Assembly: GCA_936440205.1 (NCBI GenBank)
Contig: OW387145.1
Span: forward strand, 26,911,075 to 26,975,074
DNA: 64,000 nt
Reading direction: 5' to 3'
DNA from: Lepidonotus clava
Taxonomy: Eukaryota; Annelida; Polychaeta; Phyllodocida; Polynoidae
Positions 13,001 through 24,517 of the stretch are shown in pieces. Both the position numbers and the translations under genes were made by a program. The notes beneath the pieces were generated by a model that saw only the letters and a program-made list of their open reading frames with translations, searched no databases and was not told the origin of the DNA. Position 1 is the stretch's first letter, and each line of letters opens with the position of its first letter.

Positions 13001-15337
13001 TTGTGATACCATGTACAGTTACGGGAAGGTTGCCGCATTTGAGAAATAGAAGTCCCACAACATGTCATTGATAACTGTAGCATCTATTCGTTTGATATTA
13101 TTATCTTTAGTAACCCCTGGTGGTTTCATTTGGTACTGTGACACCCTGGAGATCACTTGCTTATCATTTTTTTAATACCGATTACTCAAACTACAGATCA
13201 TTGGATTTTCCCCATATTTCAAAAACAGAGGTAAGGCCGGGCCCTCAGCTCGACAGTCGGGTGCAGTTAGGTCAAAAAAAGAGCTTGGCAAAACCGTATG
13301 GAGAAAGATGGGCGTCTTGTTGTAGGCCCAGCTCCACTGCAAGACTGAGCCCCCGGGGACTGAGCACAACCCAATGCACCTCGGCTGTCAGGGGGTGGAC
13401 TTGGCCTATGACTTGATGCTGTTATACTCCAGCTTCAGACCACCAATTCCATTATATTGTGTTCTATTAGAATGACTCTAGTCTCATATTTTAGCCGGCC
13501 CTTTAAGCTTCGCGAGGCACATTGCTTAAGGGCAGTTTGCTTCAAACTTGCTTGTTTAAAAGTTTTTTGCAAAACACCTTGAACATTTGAGGATGTACTT
13601 TTGTCCCAAGTTTCTAAGATTGTTGGACTAGGTATTTCTGGTTCTAAACCTTGAAAAGACTTACCCCTACATCATATTCAAACTTGAAGTAATATCTTGA
13701 CTAATCAAAAGTTATAGTTAGAAAGTTTGTCAAAATGACTAAGGGTGTCACAAGATGCTAGAAATTGTAAAAGTGAGGATTCCAATGACGGATCCCCACT
13801 TTGCTTGGTAAAATCCAGATTTGATTTGCCTCTCCCTGCTTCACTTTCTTCAATATCTATTCATATGAGGGTTACTGTATGTACATGGTTTTAATCGTAC
13901 TATTATAATGATATATTTCCTCATATTAGCTGTTTAGTGTTTAAAGAGTTAAAGAACGGGATAAAATCAAAATATATATCATAAGCAAAAGAGGTTTAAA
14001 GTTGAAACAAATTGCCCAATCGTAACGTCACTCATTTTAAAAGCAGATGAAATTATCCTGTATTCCGATCGCTGCCTCCTGACTATATCATTGGCCGACA
14101 GACTAACAGGACAGGCCATTCATATATTGGATATGAGCAGGATTGAATTGTATCAGAGGCTGCCATGAAATATCACCTCAATGAACCTACATGACGTAAT
14201 GGTGGGTGAATCGAAAGAAGCCATTAGGCCGAGGCTTAAATATGCAACCCACAGGGTAGAGCAAGGTACGAGTGTCTCACCTGACTACACACCTCGCCTT
14301 TAATTAATAACTCATCTGATCAGAAATAGCAAAGTTATTACAAAGTGACATCTGATTCCTACTCCTCGTTCAAGTGCGTGGTGATTTAGAAATAAAAGGC
14401 CACTTACAGGCAATGCGAGAAGAACCATCAATCAGCCTAAACAGTCATTAAGTGCTAAGTAGTATCATCAGATTGCAGTCTGGAGGCAAGTTGCGCTACA
14501 ATTACACACAAATTACTATACAAAGTCGTTCATACACCTACACAGAACTACTCAAGGGCCCATGATGATATATCAAGAATGACAGATTATTAACACAAAT
14601 CATGGGGCTAATGCCGGAACGCCCGACTTCAGTCAACGCCTACTACTGACTTTCTAAAAATAGACCACTTCCGCTTATCACCAGTTCCAGCAATAGGACA
14701 CCATTTAACTTTGATACGTCTGTTAATCAACTTGGTGATGAGCAACAGCATCTACCATTTCCATCCTTAAATATCCCATACCATTCTATTGAAATGTCAA
14801 GCCTCATTTTTAGGAATGGATGAAGGGTCTCAGGCCGTCGCATTCCTAAACATACAATCGATGGCATATTGACAGCTTGAATTCTAGGAATAACGAATTA
14901 ACCAACTAGACGGTTGACATGAAAAAAGAGTCGTCTTACGAAGATTGAATACTACTATTCATTTCTTCTGCTTAATGCTCTGCTATAGACCTGTGCAGAC
15001 GTGGTCACCTGACCACATTTTGGTGATCACCACATGCTTATCATAAAGGCATGGCTCTTAGATAATCTAAAATTGCTAAATTCGTGAATGATAAAATCTA
15101 CTAATTATGAATTCATGGGGCTATTTAAGATGAATTTAGCAGAAATGTATGTTCTAGATGTTTTTAAATTGTGAGTAATAATAATTGTACTGATGCGGAT
15201 AGTCAGTCCATGCATAAGTCTAGCAATTTTGTGTTTACACTACATCAGGGCTAAAGGTAATTACTCTTTGTCAGAGGCGAAGAGCATGGGAGGAGTCTAG
15301 TGACGACGGTTCTACCATCCATAATATGGATACTCCC
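10087..15337. other. anonymous DNA, no gene seen
   Basis: Frames such as 10,207-10,602 (131 codons), 12,724-13,083 and 13,120-13,416 have no recognisable domain and overlap frames on the other strand. A 16-bp tandem duplication (TGTATTTAGAATGAGC) lies near 12,415-12,446. No tRNA-like or rRNA-like sequence was seen. Confidence 0.45.
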
Positions 15338-15490
15338 TTTGGCGGGAGTGTTGGCTGAGTGTGGTTGAATGGATCCTACCCTTTGGGACTGATTCATTGT
15401 CATTGAGATCTTGTTATGAGTATATACATGCACATAGGATATAATAAAAGAACATCCTTTCATGCGCACCTCCTGAGCAAGGGGTAGCTG
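15338..15490. repeat. direct repeat, copy 1 of a ~153-bp block
   Basis: The block from TTTGGCGGGAGTGTTGGCTG to GAGCAAGGGGTAGCTG recurs 310 bp downstream with only a few differences. It contains TATAATA-like and AATAAA-like words, and LTR-derived sequence is possible but not shown. Confidence 0.85.
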
Positions 15491-15528
15491 CTTTATATAT
15501 TATATAAAGCTTTATATATTATATAAAG
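15491..15528. repeat. tandem pair of a 19-bp palindrome
   Basis: CTTTATATATTATATAAAG occurs twice back to back. Each unit is a perfect palindrome, so the pair can form a 38-bp cruciform or two hairpins. It sits in the gap between the two copies of the 153-bp block. Confidence 0.9.
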
Positions 15529-15647
15529 CGCCATTCAGGCAGCACTCAGTCAGAGAGCTGAAAGTTGTTGTGAGTTTAACATCCTGGAAAGATTGGTTCT
15601 ATAAGCTTAATCCTGGAGTTGGAATTGAAGCTGATAGACTGTTTAGC

Positions 15648-15800
15648 TTTGGCGGGAGTGTTGGCTGAGTGTGGTTGAGTGGATCCTACCCTTTGGGACT
15701 GATTCATTGTCATTGAGATCTTGTTATGAGTATATACATGCACATAGGATATAATAAAAGAACATCCTTTCGTGCGCACCTCCTGAGCAAGGGGTAGCTG
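15648..15800. repeat. direct repeat, copy 2 of a ~153-bp block
   Basis: Near-identical to the block at 15,338-15,490 and in the same orientation. The close match suggests a recent segmental tandem duplication with a period of about 310 bp. Confidence 0.85.
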
Positions 15801-15962
15801 GCCAAAGCGGATTCCTTGTCGGTACCGTTGCAAATTTTAAAATCTCTTCGAAAGGCAGTCAATCCAGATCTTCCACGCCATGCAGACCATTAGGGATTGG
15901 TATTTTTCAAAGAGCCCATCAGAAGGATTGGGGCAATATGGGGCACATGAAGGAGATGCTGA

Positions 15963-16133
15963 ACAGGAATGGATCCAGGGGGTGTATTTTTTATTCTATT
16001 CTTTTTATTCTGGTAAAACATTAATTTTATCAATATCAAATTGGCTCCTCCAGAGGGGGCGCCAGGATTTATTTTGGCATTCAAAAGCGCCCCCCCCCTC
16101 CCTCCTTTCTTAAATTTCTTCATCCGTCCCTGC
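15963..16133. mobile_element. possible MITE with GGATCC-type ends
   Basis: The left end reads CAGGAATGGATCCAGG and the right end, reverse-complemented, reads CAGGGACGGATGAAG. A C-rich stretch lies near the right end. The arrangement resembles the CAGTGGCGGATCC family seen at 46,838 and 57,554, but the arms match poorly, so this is tentative. Confidence 0.35.
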
Positions 16134-16513
16134 TAAAGGAAACGCTGTTGAGACCTACCATATGACTCTGCAAGTTGTTCTGCAGGTCATGAAATCATCA
16201 GAAGACGAAGGATGGCAGGACGCGGTAACCAATTATACAAAGATACATGTATTTAGTTTTCGGAACGGTGGACGGAATAAGATAACTGACAGAACGTCAG
16301 CTTACAACCATTGGTCAATTCGCTAATGCCTTGTCATTTATCTTAAAATGAACAAAGTATCCCCCACTTGTTTTTAATCATCATCAGCCCTAGTTTTATG
16401 GCAATGAGTAATGCAAAATACATCGTTAGAATATACAAACGCATGTATGCCTAAGACATAAAAGGCAGTGATCAGTAAAGAAAACGCGACAGCAACGCAT
16501 TCCGAATCCTTAT

Positions 16514-16516
<3 letters not shown>

Positions 16517-16553
<37 letters not shown>

Positions 16554-16570
16554 ATATATATATATATATA
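16517..16570. repeat. (TA)n microsatellite
   Basis: About 54 bp of alternating TA with a single interruption (TC) near 16,551. Confidence 0.95.
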
Positions 16571-17372
16571 CAAATAGGTTAACTGTAATTTCCCACTATG
16601 GTAGGCATGTAACATGTTGTTACAAAAACACCTACAGTTACATTTTCCCGGTAAGGTCATAAGCCTGATTATGAACCCGACAGTGATTAAAATCATAGTA
16701 TGCTACGTATTCGGTGTTTTATAACACCATCGCAGGGCTGTAGACTACCTCATTAGTAGATGTTGACTTGTTTAAAATTTTGACATGTCCTTATCACAAG
16801 CTAGATGCTGAGTCCAGCTATAGTTAGGGATAAATAGTATTTTTATGCTAAATATCAAAGATATATTATAAAAGAAATTGTAAAGAAAAACCATTCAAGA
16901 AAGAAATTGTATAAAGATAGTTCATGTTTGAACTGTCCTCTCTGCATTTATTTCTGTTCTGTTTCCTGGAGGGTATAAAAAGTCGGTTCTCAGAAATTTT
17001 CAATCTACGTTTTCCACTGACTGTTCACCTTTGAAAACAGCATCCCAAGACAGAACCGACACATGCCTGAAAATGATTCTGTATCAATAAACTAGGGGAC
17101 AATCTTAACAAATAATCATTTTGTTAAAATAAACAATAGCAGCTTTAACAACTATATCATGATCAGAACATTTTTCTTATCCAATTAGAACAGTTTTTTT
17201 TATTATTTAAACCATACTCATCTACAGCAGATGATCTTCTGTATAGGTATAGATACATTATTATAGACGAAATACATAAATTGGGTATTTCTTCTTTATT
17301 AATGTTTATGTTTCAGTCATAATTAACAGAAATACAATAAATTTTATAGTACTTGTAGATGATAGTGATTAG

Positions 17373-17440
17373 GAGGGAAGTGTGTCTAACATCTTTTATT
17401 AATTCTAGGCTCTAGTCTTTTTTTTTATGAAACTAGTACT
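17373..17440. mobile_element. partial relative of the 4,532 inverted-repeat element
   Basis: The stretch starts GAGGGAAGTGTGTCTAACAT and goes on through TATTAATTCTAGG, matching the left arm of the 4,532-4,686 element with several substitutions. No matching right arm was found, so it is one end of an old copy. Confidence 0.5.
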
Positions 17441-20400
17441 GTTGCAGGCCTATCCTGAAACTATTTTTACGATAAGAAGGAACACCAAGGACAACTTACT
17501 TGTTGTAATATTTAGCTGCTAAAGAACATTTCAAGCAATGGCCCATTACAGTAAAGGTTCCCAAAGTCAAATAATGACATCAGGGAATTGTTTTCAAACC
17601 ATATTTTGGGAACTGTGAGGTTTGAAACCCACTCAATAATTCCTCGCGTCCATTAGTGCCTTTAGTTGTGCCAGGGTACTCCCACAATCCTGGTAATTTT
17701 GCATGTTTAATTAATTTATGGAGGGAAAACCTGTCACTCTCGTGGCCTGACATTTCGTCCAAACAGCCAGTAAGAGCTGTCTTCTTAAAGCGTACTTCTG
17801 AGGTCTACCCCAGCCGGTGTTCTTCAGGCCCTTGTCTCCACTTCACAGGCCTCACCTTGTGTTGCCTCCTTCCCATCTAAATGAACCTTCTTGTTTGCTG
17901 GCCCTCCCTAAATGTCTTCATTCTCTGTTCACGAATCCCATCCCACTGATTTCTAACCGTTTTATCTAGCATACAAGCAGACCACACACATTAAGGCAGC
18001 AGTGCTGACTTCTAATCTACTCCGTTCAGGTATGGTCTTTGTCAATCTCCGTCCAGAACTCTTCTGCATATGACGCTTCTGTGATCTGCCTTAATTAGCA
18101 GACCCGGCCCCTATAGAAAGAGTATCTGCAGCCTGTTTCATAATTAAGTCTGCTCATACTGAGAGATTCCACTTGTTCAAATAATTTCAAGTCAATGGCC
18201 TTTACATGTAATGAAACCTACAATGAACCTGTTAAACATTTGAACACTCTATACCTATCCTTCCTCAGAGAGTTCTATGTCTTAAACCAATTCACTTCCG
18301 AACCTATTCGTATTAAGCTCATAATCATATTATCATTGAACTTAAATATATATATTGCCCATCTAACTCCCACTTTAATCAGCATAATACCCTGCTATCA
18401 ACACTATCGTCTCCTTGGGTGGGTGGGAAAACAGACGTTGAGTTTGAAATCCGCCTAGGATAAAAATAAAAGATTTAAAAAAACCGCTTCTTTAATATAG
18501 ATGATAATAGATTATATATAACAATATGATATATGATATGATATAGATATATGATATGATATAGATGGTAATTCCTGCATATCTTTGGATTTTCTCACAT
18601 CAGCATTGATTTAAGAAAACGAGTGAGTAACTTACGAACCTTGATAAGGTGTATCTTATATTTAAAGGTGTGTGTAGGTTACATTTTTCTACTTTTCTGA
18701 GTAAAGTTAAACTATATGATAAAGTTTGTTCAGTATTAAATTATCCTTCAACAGTTGATAGCTTACTCTAAGCACCGGTCGTACACTTACATCGAAAATA
18801 AGTGGCATATTTTCATTCTTGAAAGTTACAGTGTAATGAATTTTAGAACCTTTCAGTGGCCTTTTGGGGTTATTTCTACCAATACAAAACAGTATAGCTA
18901 TGATCATTATCATCAATCTCCGTGAAACAACCTTACACAATCTTAATTAATCGGACCTACTCGATCACTGTTCAAAGGGGCACAAAAGAGGTCTTAGTAG
19001 GGTCCAACAGGTAATGCACCTTTCTTATACTTGACGCTAATAGACCTTGTGTTAGCGCCTTGTTCCGACTGATACTCCTCTACTGCCCCCTGTCGGCCAC
19101 AACTGGTACGCCCTCGTAGCTCCAAGGGCCCGGATGCAGAGGTCAAGCTCACGCGGGACTTTGCGCGATTAGACGACGCGAGATTGAATTCGTTCTGGTG
19201 GAAGGAAGTGGTCCATTCCTTTAATACGACGGCTTAATTTGTAAATGGGCACTGCACGCCCGGCATGCCTGATCTTGGGGGTCGGTGTTGCACAACATCA
19301 CAAGTAAATGGACGACCTGTTTACCCGCTGGTCTCCTGTTGATGGATTGTTCTTTACATCCACGTCTTTTTGCGTGTGTCTGCTATGCTTTACTGTATGA
19401 AGCTTAGGTTTTTTCTGAAAATTTTAGTTTATTCTCTTACTAAAGAGGCTAAGGCCATATTCACTGTCGACAGTATAACCTGTTTCCGACAGGTGCCCCT
19501 TTTTGTACAAGCGTTGCTTTTCAGAAGAGGGCCTTAGTTTTTTTATATTTCAGCTGTTAGTGCCCTTTTGATGTTAAAAGTTGTGCGGAAGGACCTGTTA
19601 TTGGCAGGCATAGGGTTATTCAGTGTTAAGACGGGTGCTGTCTATATTCAGCCGGAGATTATTGCCGACTTCCGACCGATTAACCGATCATGCATCCATC
19701 AAGCGTTTGCAGTTCACTCACATCTATATCCAAGAGGACAGATAAGCCGTGTTAAGCTGCTGTACTTAAGGCTTCGTTCTTACCTCCAGCTGCAGGCGAT
19801 TACTATTCCCCGTTAAGTGTACCACTTGATCAGCATGGGATTACCAGGGTCACGAAGTGGGTTACATCCCCATCTGATTATTGGGAATAAGCTACCTGTG
19901 TCCTGTCCCATATAAGAAACGTCCTCCACGTAGAGAAGTTTAGCAAACTTCCGTTGGCTGAGTATTTAAAGGGACTGACAACAGTTACTGGATTGGATCA
20001 ATTGTCTTAGTTCTGACGAATAATATGCCCCTAAGAGCCTATTTTAAACAGAATGTATTGTGGATCTCTAAGCTTAATATCCATCAATAAGCGAAAGTTT
20101 CTTATGAAAGGGGCCATGGGTCTTGGCCACACTGGTAAAGATGTGGCCCGTTTCATAAAATCCTCTGCTAATACAGAAATGTCATGTTCCCCTAACAGAA
20201 TGCTGGCGGATATTTTTTGGAAAAAGAAAGGTTTCACAAGAAAAATCGCCGTAAATGACATTAAAAAAATATCGCCGTATAAGAGCGACCTAAACCTCCT
20301 TGTGGGTCAGTAAAATCTCCTTTAAAGGCAGCCAACCCTCCTTAGGATGATCTGAAAGATCGCTAGGTATGAAATACAAACTCTCTTTTTTTCCACATTC

Positions 20401-21075
20401 TTAATCGATATTCCTCATGAAAGAGGTCGCTGGGAGTAAGGTGACTCCTGTAACTAATGAAAAAGAAAAACTTCAATTTTATAGCTCTAGAAATTCAAAC
20501 GCCGGTAATGATGTGCGGTAGTACCTATTTGGGCAACTGGGTACCAGCCATCAATTACCATTGTAGTACGCCAGGAGCAAGTAGCAGAGAAAGTTCCCGG
20601 TTTGGTAAACTTATGTCCTTCGACCGGTACCCAGTAGCCCAGAAAGGTATTTTCCCTCCTCATTCCTCATAAGTAAAAGGGGTTATCCATGGTTGGATTA
20701 TTGGCTAATTCTGAACCAATTTCAAACATCAGTTTGGCAAGAAATTGCCATTCTTATCAAATATGTAATTCATAGTGTTTCAAAGAGTTTTTCTCACAGA
20801 CTGAAATTTCAGACCAGAAAAAATCAAAATACGCAAAAACCATTGAGAGGAAAGTCGGTTGGTCGATAATTCTGCAAATCAGCCACGGTAAAGTATATTA
20901 CAGTGTAAAAGTAGCAGCTTCCGGGAATAGGAAGGTGGTATCTTGTCTAAACTAGGGACATGGTATGGCATTTCGGATACCAATTAGCCCCTCCAGCGAC
21001 CGGTAGGTTGGGTGGCTGGACAAGCATGCACGACCTCTGGTGAGCGTTTCAAGGGACATTGTGGAGAACGGACCA

Positions 21076-21104
21076 AGATGGCGGCGCCCACCTGTGGGCC
21101 GCCA
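21076..21104. repeat. GC-rich inverted repeat carrying an ATGGCGGC motif
   Basis: ATGGCGGCGCCCAC is followed after two bases by GTGGGCCGCCAT, an almost perfect inverted repeat apart from a two-base bulge. The first arm lies within AAGATGGCGGC, the consensus bound by YY1 in animals. No open frame or promoter element that would explain it was recognised alongside. Confidence 0.6.
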
Positions 21105-22327
21105 TTAGTTCTCCGGAGAGTACTCGATCAAGGTCAGGGTTTTATATGGGTGGGTGGGCAGGTGATAGGCGTGAGAGCCTCCCAAAGGCGTTATCAACGC
21201 TTCTATGGTCACTGCTTCGCTTTCTGTGAAATACAAAAAGAGCACTACTTCGAAGGATTTGCTGCCGATTGAACCGAATTTCTGTGATAACATTCTACTC
21301 TCAATTCTTATAACTTTTGAATGCTCATTGATTATATTTTCAATCTCCATATTACTGTGATAGAGATGATTGTATTCGATGATAGTGCCGTACAACTAGG
21401 TAGGAGTGGTCTCTTAATATAGTGAAAACCATTTATTTATTGCAATGGTGAATTTAGCGTATCTTATTAAAAAGACTGGTATAGCACCAGAGTTGCATGA
21501 TCGGTGGTAAAAAAAAAACAATCTTAAAAAACTTCTTCTGACATGTACGTGACATTTTCATAATTATTGTGTTGTGATTTCCGAAAGTATTTGGGTTAGG
21601 GACTAGGCTGGGCAGATGTGCTGCTACTAGGAATGGAGCATTGCGTCCGCTCATAGTTGTGCTATTATTATTCCTACCTACAATAAAGAATACTGACTAA
21701 TAAATAAGAAAACACTCAAATGAACAATATTTTGAATACATTATTCCACAAACCCAAATTCATCGTTATACAAAAGTAAATCATCTAGATTAATTTTCAC
21801 GCCTTGACGTGCCACCATTACTTTTAATTGGTGTCAGGTTCAGATTACACGTCTCATTGACAGGCAGGGGATGACTGGGTCACGCCCCGGCCATTGCCCA
21901 GGTTCACCGTGACATGGACGGATTTGACACGTTGAAAAAGGTCTAATTTATGGGGCTAAGGCATGCCACCGTGCAACAAGGCGTGGGGGCAATCACACCC
22001 TAGAAGTGACCTTACCAAGAGCATAGACACTAAGGGTGTAGCCAGGGCAGACCTCATTCCTAGAAACCCTCTAAAACCCTCTAAATAAGACGTCTTAATA
22101 ACGACAAGGACAGGACCAGTATACGCGCGCAGCATTTGGAACCGTGCTGGTAATAGGAACTTGACGAATTTGGCTGTGGTTTATAGTTCTTTTTCAATAG
22201 ATCGGTGCCCTGCTAGCAGAATAGGCTTGAACAATCAATTGGGGTGTGGGTTTCAATGGGAATCGTTTTGAACAGAGCTTCTATCGGAGGGTTCACTTCG
22301 CAGGTTTGTATACGAAAGGTGCATACT

Positions 22328-22441
22328 AATATCAGAAGACCTGCTGGGGACGTCCGAGGGTCTCTGTACCGCCCTTGGGCCGTCCGGCCGTCAGAGGGCC
22401 GTACAGAGACCCGAGGACGGCCCCTAAGGGTCTTCTATATT
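22328..22441. repeat. long imperfect GC-rich palindrome
   Basis: The left arm (22,328-22,375) and right arm (22,393-22,441) are inverted copies over nearly 50 bp. Both contain AGAAGACC, GGGG(A/C)CGTCC and GGGTCTCTGTAC followed by GCCCT with small differences. The 17-bp centre is rich in GGCCG. It stands out in otherwise AT-rich sequence and could be a fold-back element or a structured RNA. Confidence 0.75.
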
Positions 22442-23094
22442 TTATCACCCAAACAATTCTGTAAATCTGTGTAAAATACTGTAAACAAGGGGCGGTACAT
22501 ACAGCCTGTCACTACGCACTGACCGCTGCTCGGCCGTACGGCTGATAATCAGATGTACCCTCGTATGCAGGATTCAATATTATGCGTCAACTTTTTGTCG
22601 CGTATATATGGTCATATATATACAAGTGACATTTTTGTATGGGTATACAGGCATTTCATCAATTGTGTTTTTCATTATGTAAGGAATAACATTATTTCAA
22701 ATATTACCAAGCATCTAGAAACATCGCGTGTGATGTGCCTCTGCCTTCACTACATATATTTGAAATAGGAAACAAAGACATACATGATTGCCTGTAATTG
22801 CCGAATCAGGAAATATTAAAGATAAGTCGGCCCTTTTATTAACAAATATAATAACAATAAAGAAAACATTCCGGAATCAGAGGGAGCATGTGAGGCTAAT
22901 GGCGTCTGTGGATACAGTAATTTGCCGCCAAGAAGTGCCATGTGACTTACATGATACTCATGAATATTAAATAGTTGCCTCCGATACAATTCGTACATGT
23001 TCCCAAAAATATATATTGATATAATGATAAATGATTATGTGACGTTCCTCGGTAGTTCAGGGTTTCCGATTTCTACAACAGAGGGACCTGGGGA
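22442..23094. other. anonymous AT-rich DNA
   Basis: Only short frames without recognisable content lie between the palindrome and the GC-rich block that follows. Confidence 0.4.
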
Positions 23095-23560
23095 TTGTTT
23101 CGGATCTCAGACGGACGGGGAATCCGGGCAAGAAACCGAGATGTGATATTTAGAGTTGTGCCTCGCACACGAGGGGGGTTTGAGCGGGTCGATCAGGAAA
23201 TCGGTATTCGTCGACGGGCGGAGGACTGCGGGGAAGGAAAAGTGGTAGGGGCAGGGGGAAGTCGTTTCTATCTCTCTAATGCCGGTGCTCTCTCCTGCGG
23301 ACGGTCCACCCTTGGTCTCGGTCCGCGGGGATGTCGGGCCGACGGTCGCCTATTGTTTGGTAGCGTGGGGCCGAGCCGGTCGCGCCGTCGTTCCCCCGGA
23401 TCCTGGGTTTCCGTCCCCCATTTTGGGCCCTCGTGCCATTCCGGGCCTGCGTTTCCGGGACTCCTTCCGGGCCAGTTTCGGGCCTTCGTGCCCTGTTTCG
23501 GTCCTTCGGGCCTTCGGGCCCCCGTCCTAAGTTTTCGCCCAATTTCCTTGAACTTCTACT
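23095..23560. other. GC-rich, CpG-rich block with GGGCCTTCG word repeats
   Basis: Composition shifts abruptly to GC-rich. The words TTCGGGCC, CGGGCCTTCG and CGGGACTCC recur, mainly at 23,440-23,530. Frames are open on both strands (158 codons on plus, 88 on minus), as expected where stop codons are rare, so I do not call a gene. The block lies directly downstream of the minus-strand promoter-like cluster at 23,660-23,780, so it could be its transcribed leader or first exon. Confidence 0.5.
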
Positions 23561-23659
23561 ATTTTACTTAATCTTCTAGTTAATTAGCTCGTATCGGCTC
23601 ATCTTATCGGTTACCAAAGGAAGAAGACACATGTTGACACAAGGAGAACTGTAAAGGAA

Positions 23660-23780
23660 CTCATTTATTCTCGGGCCTCACCGCCCCTTTTATAGTCTAG
23701 TGGTCAGCCCTGATTGGCTGTCTTTGATCACGTGGTTACAAATGACGTCACTTCCGGTTTACTTTATCACTTCCGGTTTA
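23660..23780 (-). promoter_or_regulatory. promoter-like cluster (ETS, CRE, E-box, CCAAT, TATA)
   Basis: Read on the minus strand, the order is: two CCGGAAG ETS-type sites (about 23,779 and 23,760), TGACGTCA (23,743-23,750, a perfect CRE), CACGTG (23,729-23,734), CCAATC (23,711-23,716) and TATAAAAGG (23,694-23,686). An AATAAA word follows at 23,669-23,664. Spacing and order are those of an RNA polymerase II core promoter with a start expected near 23,660. It could belong to a host gene or to an LTR-type fossil; no gene body is recognised downstream. Confidence 0.45.
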
Positions 23781-23789
23781 CATATTTCA

Positions 23790-23890
23790 CGGGACTTTCG
23801 GGTTTCGGGCTTTTACATTTTCGGGCCTTTTCGGGCCTTTTGGGTTTTTCGGGCTTTTACATTTTCGGGCCTTTTTCGGGCCTTTTACAA
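23790..23890. repeat. tandem array of a TTTTCGGGCC(T/C)TTT word
   Basis: TTTTCGGGCCTTTT and TTTCGGGCTTTTACATT alternate about seven times at spacing of roughly 10-30 bp, just upstream of the minus-strand promoter-like cluster. The same GGGCC-TTCG word appears in the GC-rich block beyond it. Confidence 0.75.
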
Positions 23891-23957
23891 AACATACTTT
23901 ACTTTGTCGTATTACCTTACTTTTCTTATTTCGGTCTTTACCTATCTGATGAATAGA

Positions 23958-24121
23958 CATTAAATAATGAATGGTAAGACATGATATATTAAGAGAAGTT
24001 TATTAACACATTTGGAGGTAGTAAAATCAACGTGAATAGTAGTTGATAGATAACCTGTATTGAACAGGGAGGTAGTTGATAATACGCAGATAGTCCGGAT
24101 TAGAACATCACTGTCTATGCC
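23958..24121 (-). repeat. Ngaro-like split repeat B2 (3' end)
   Basis: 164 bp, identical by eye to B1 at 24,346-24,509 (offset 388 bp). It forms the outer 3' end of the element. Confidence 0.9.
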
Positions 24122-24164
24122 CTATTAATTAGAATAGTGTATATTAAGGGCGTTGGTGGGCGGG

Positions 24165-24349
24165 AAATTCTACGTGCGCTGCTTTCCAGGTAAGAAAGTG
24201 AAGTGGCGCGAATCGCCGAGAGCAGTCTGTGCATGCGCAGCTGGCTGGGTGCCAGAAGAGTCATGTGATCCATGTGCAGTGAGGCATATCATGTCAATAG
24301 TCTGTATAATGCCGCGCCATACTGCAGCCGCCGTATGCCTGCCATCATT
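24165..24349 (-). repeat. Ngaro-like split repeat A2
   Basis: 185 bp, identical by eye to A1 at 29,365-29,549 (offset 5,200 bp). It overlaps B1 by about four bases (CATT). Confidence 0.9.
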
Positions 24350-24509
24350 AAATAATGAATGGTAAGACATGATATATTAAGAGAAGTTTATTAACACATT
24401 TGGAGGTAGTAAAATCAACGTGAATAGTAGTTGATAGATAACCTGTATTGAACAGGGAGGTAGTTGATAATACGCAGATAGTCCGGATTAGAACATCACT
24501 GTCTATGCC
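24346..24509 (-). repeat. Ngaro-like split repeat B1
   Basis: 164 bp, partner of B2. It begins a few bases after the end of the recombinase ORF. Confidence 0.9.
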
Positions 24510-24517
24510 AAAGAAGT

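Larger units (their letters stand above)
16134..22327. other. anonymous DNA, no gene seen
   Basis: Several 60-90 codon frames (17,656-17,880, 18,195-18,458, 19,568-19,816, 20,053-20,313, 21,012-21,272) were read and show no recognisable domain. The stretch also holds the TA microsatellite at 16,517, the partial inverted-repeat element at 17,373 and the GC-rich inverted repeat at 21,076. Confidence 0.4.

Noticed and set aside
13120-13416. 98-codon frame with a possible upstream splice acceptor
   Set aside because: No homology recognised, overlapped by a minus-strand frame, and no neighbouring exon found.
23095-23571. 158-codon open frame in the GC-rich block
   Set aside because: Frames are open on both strands because stop codons are rare in GC-rich word repeats; no domain and repetitive composition.
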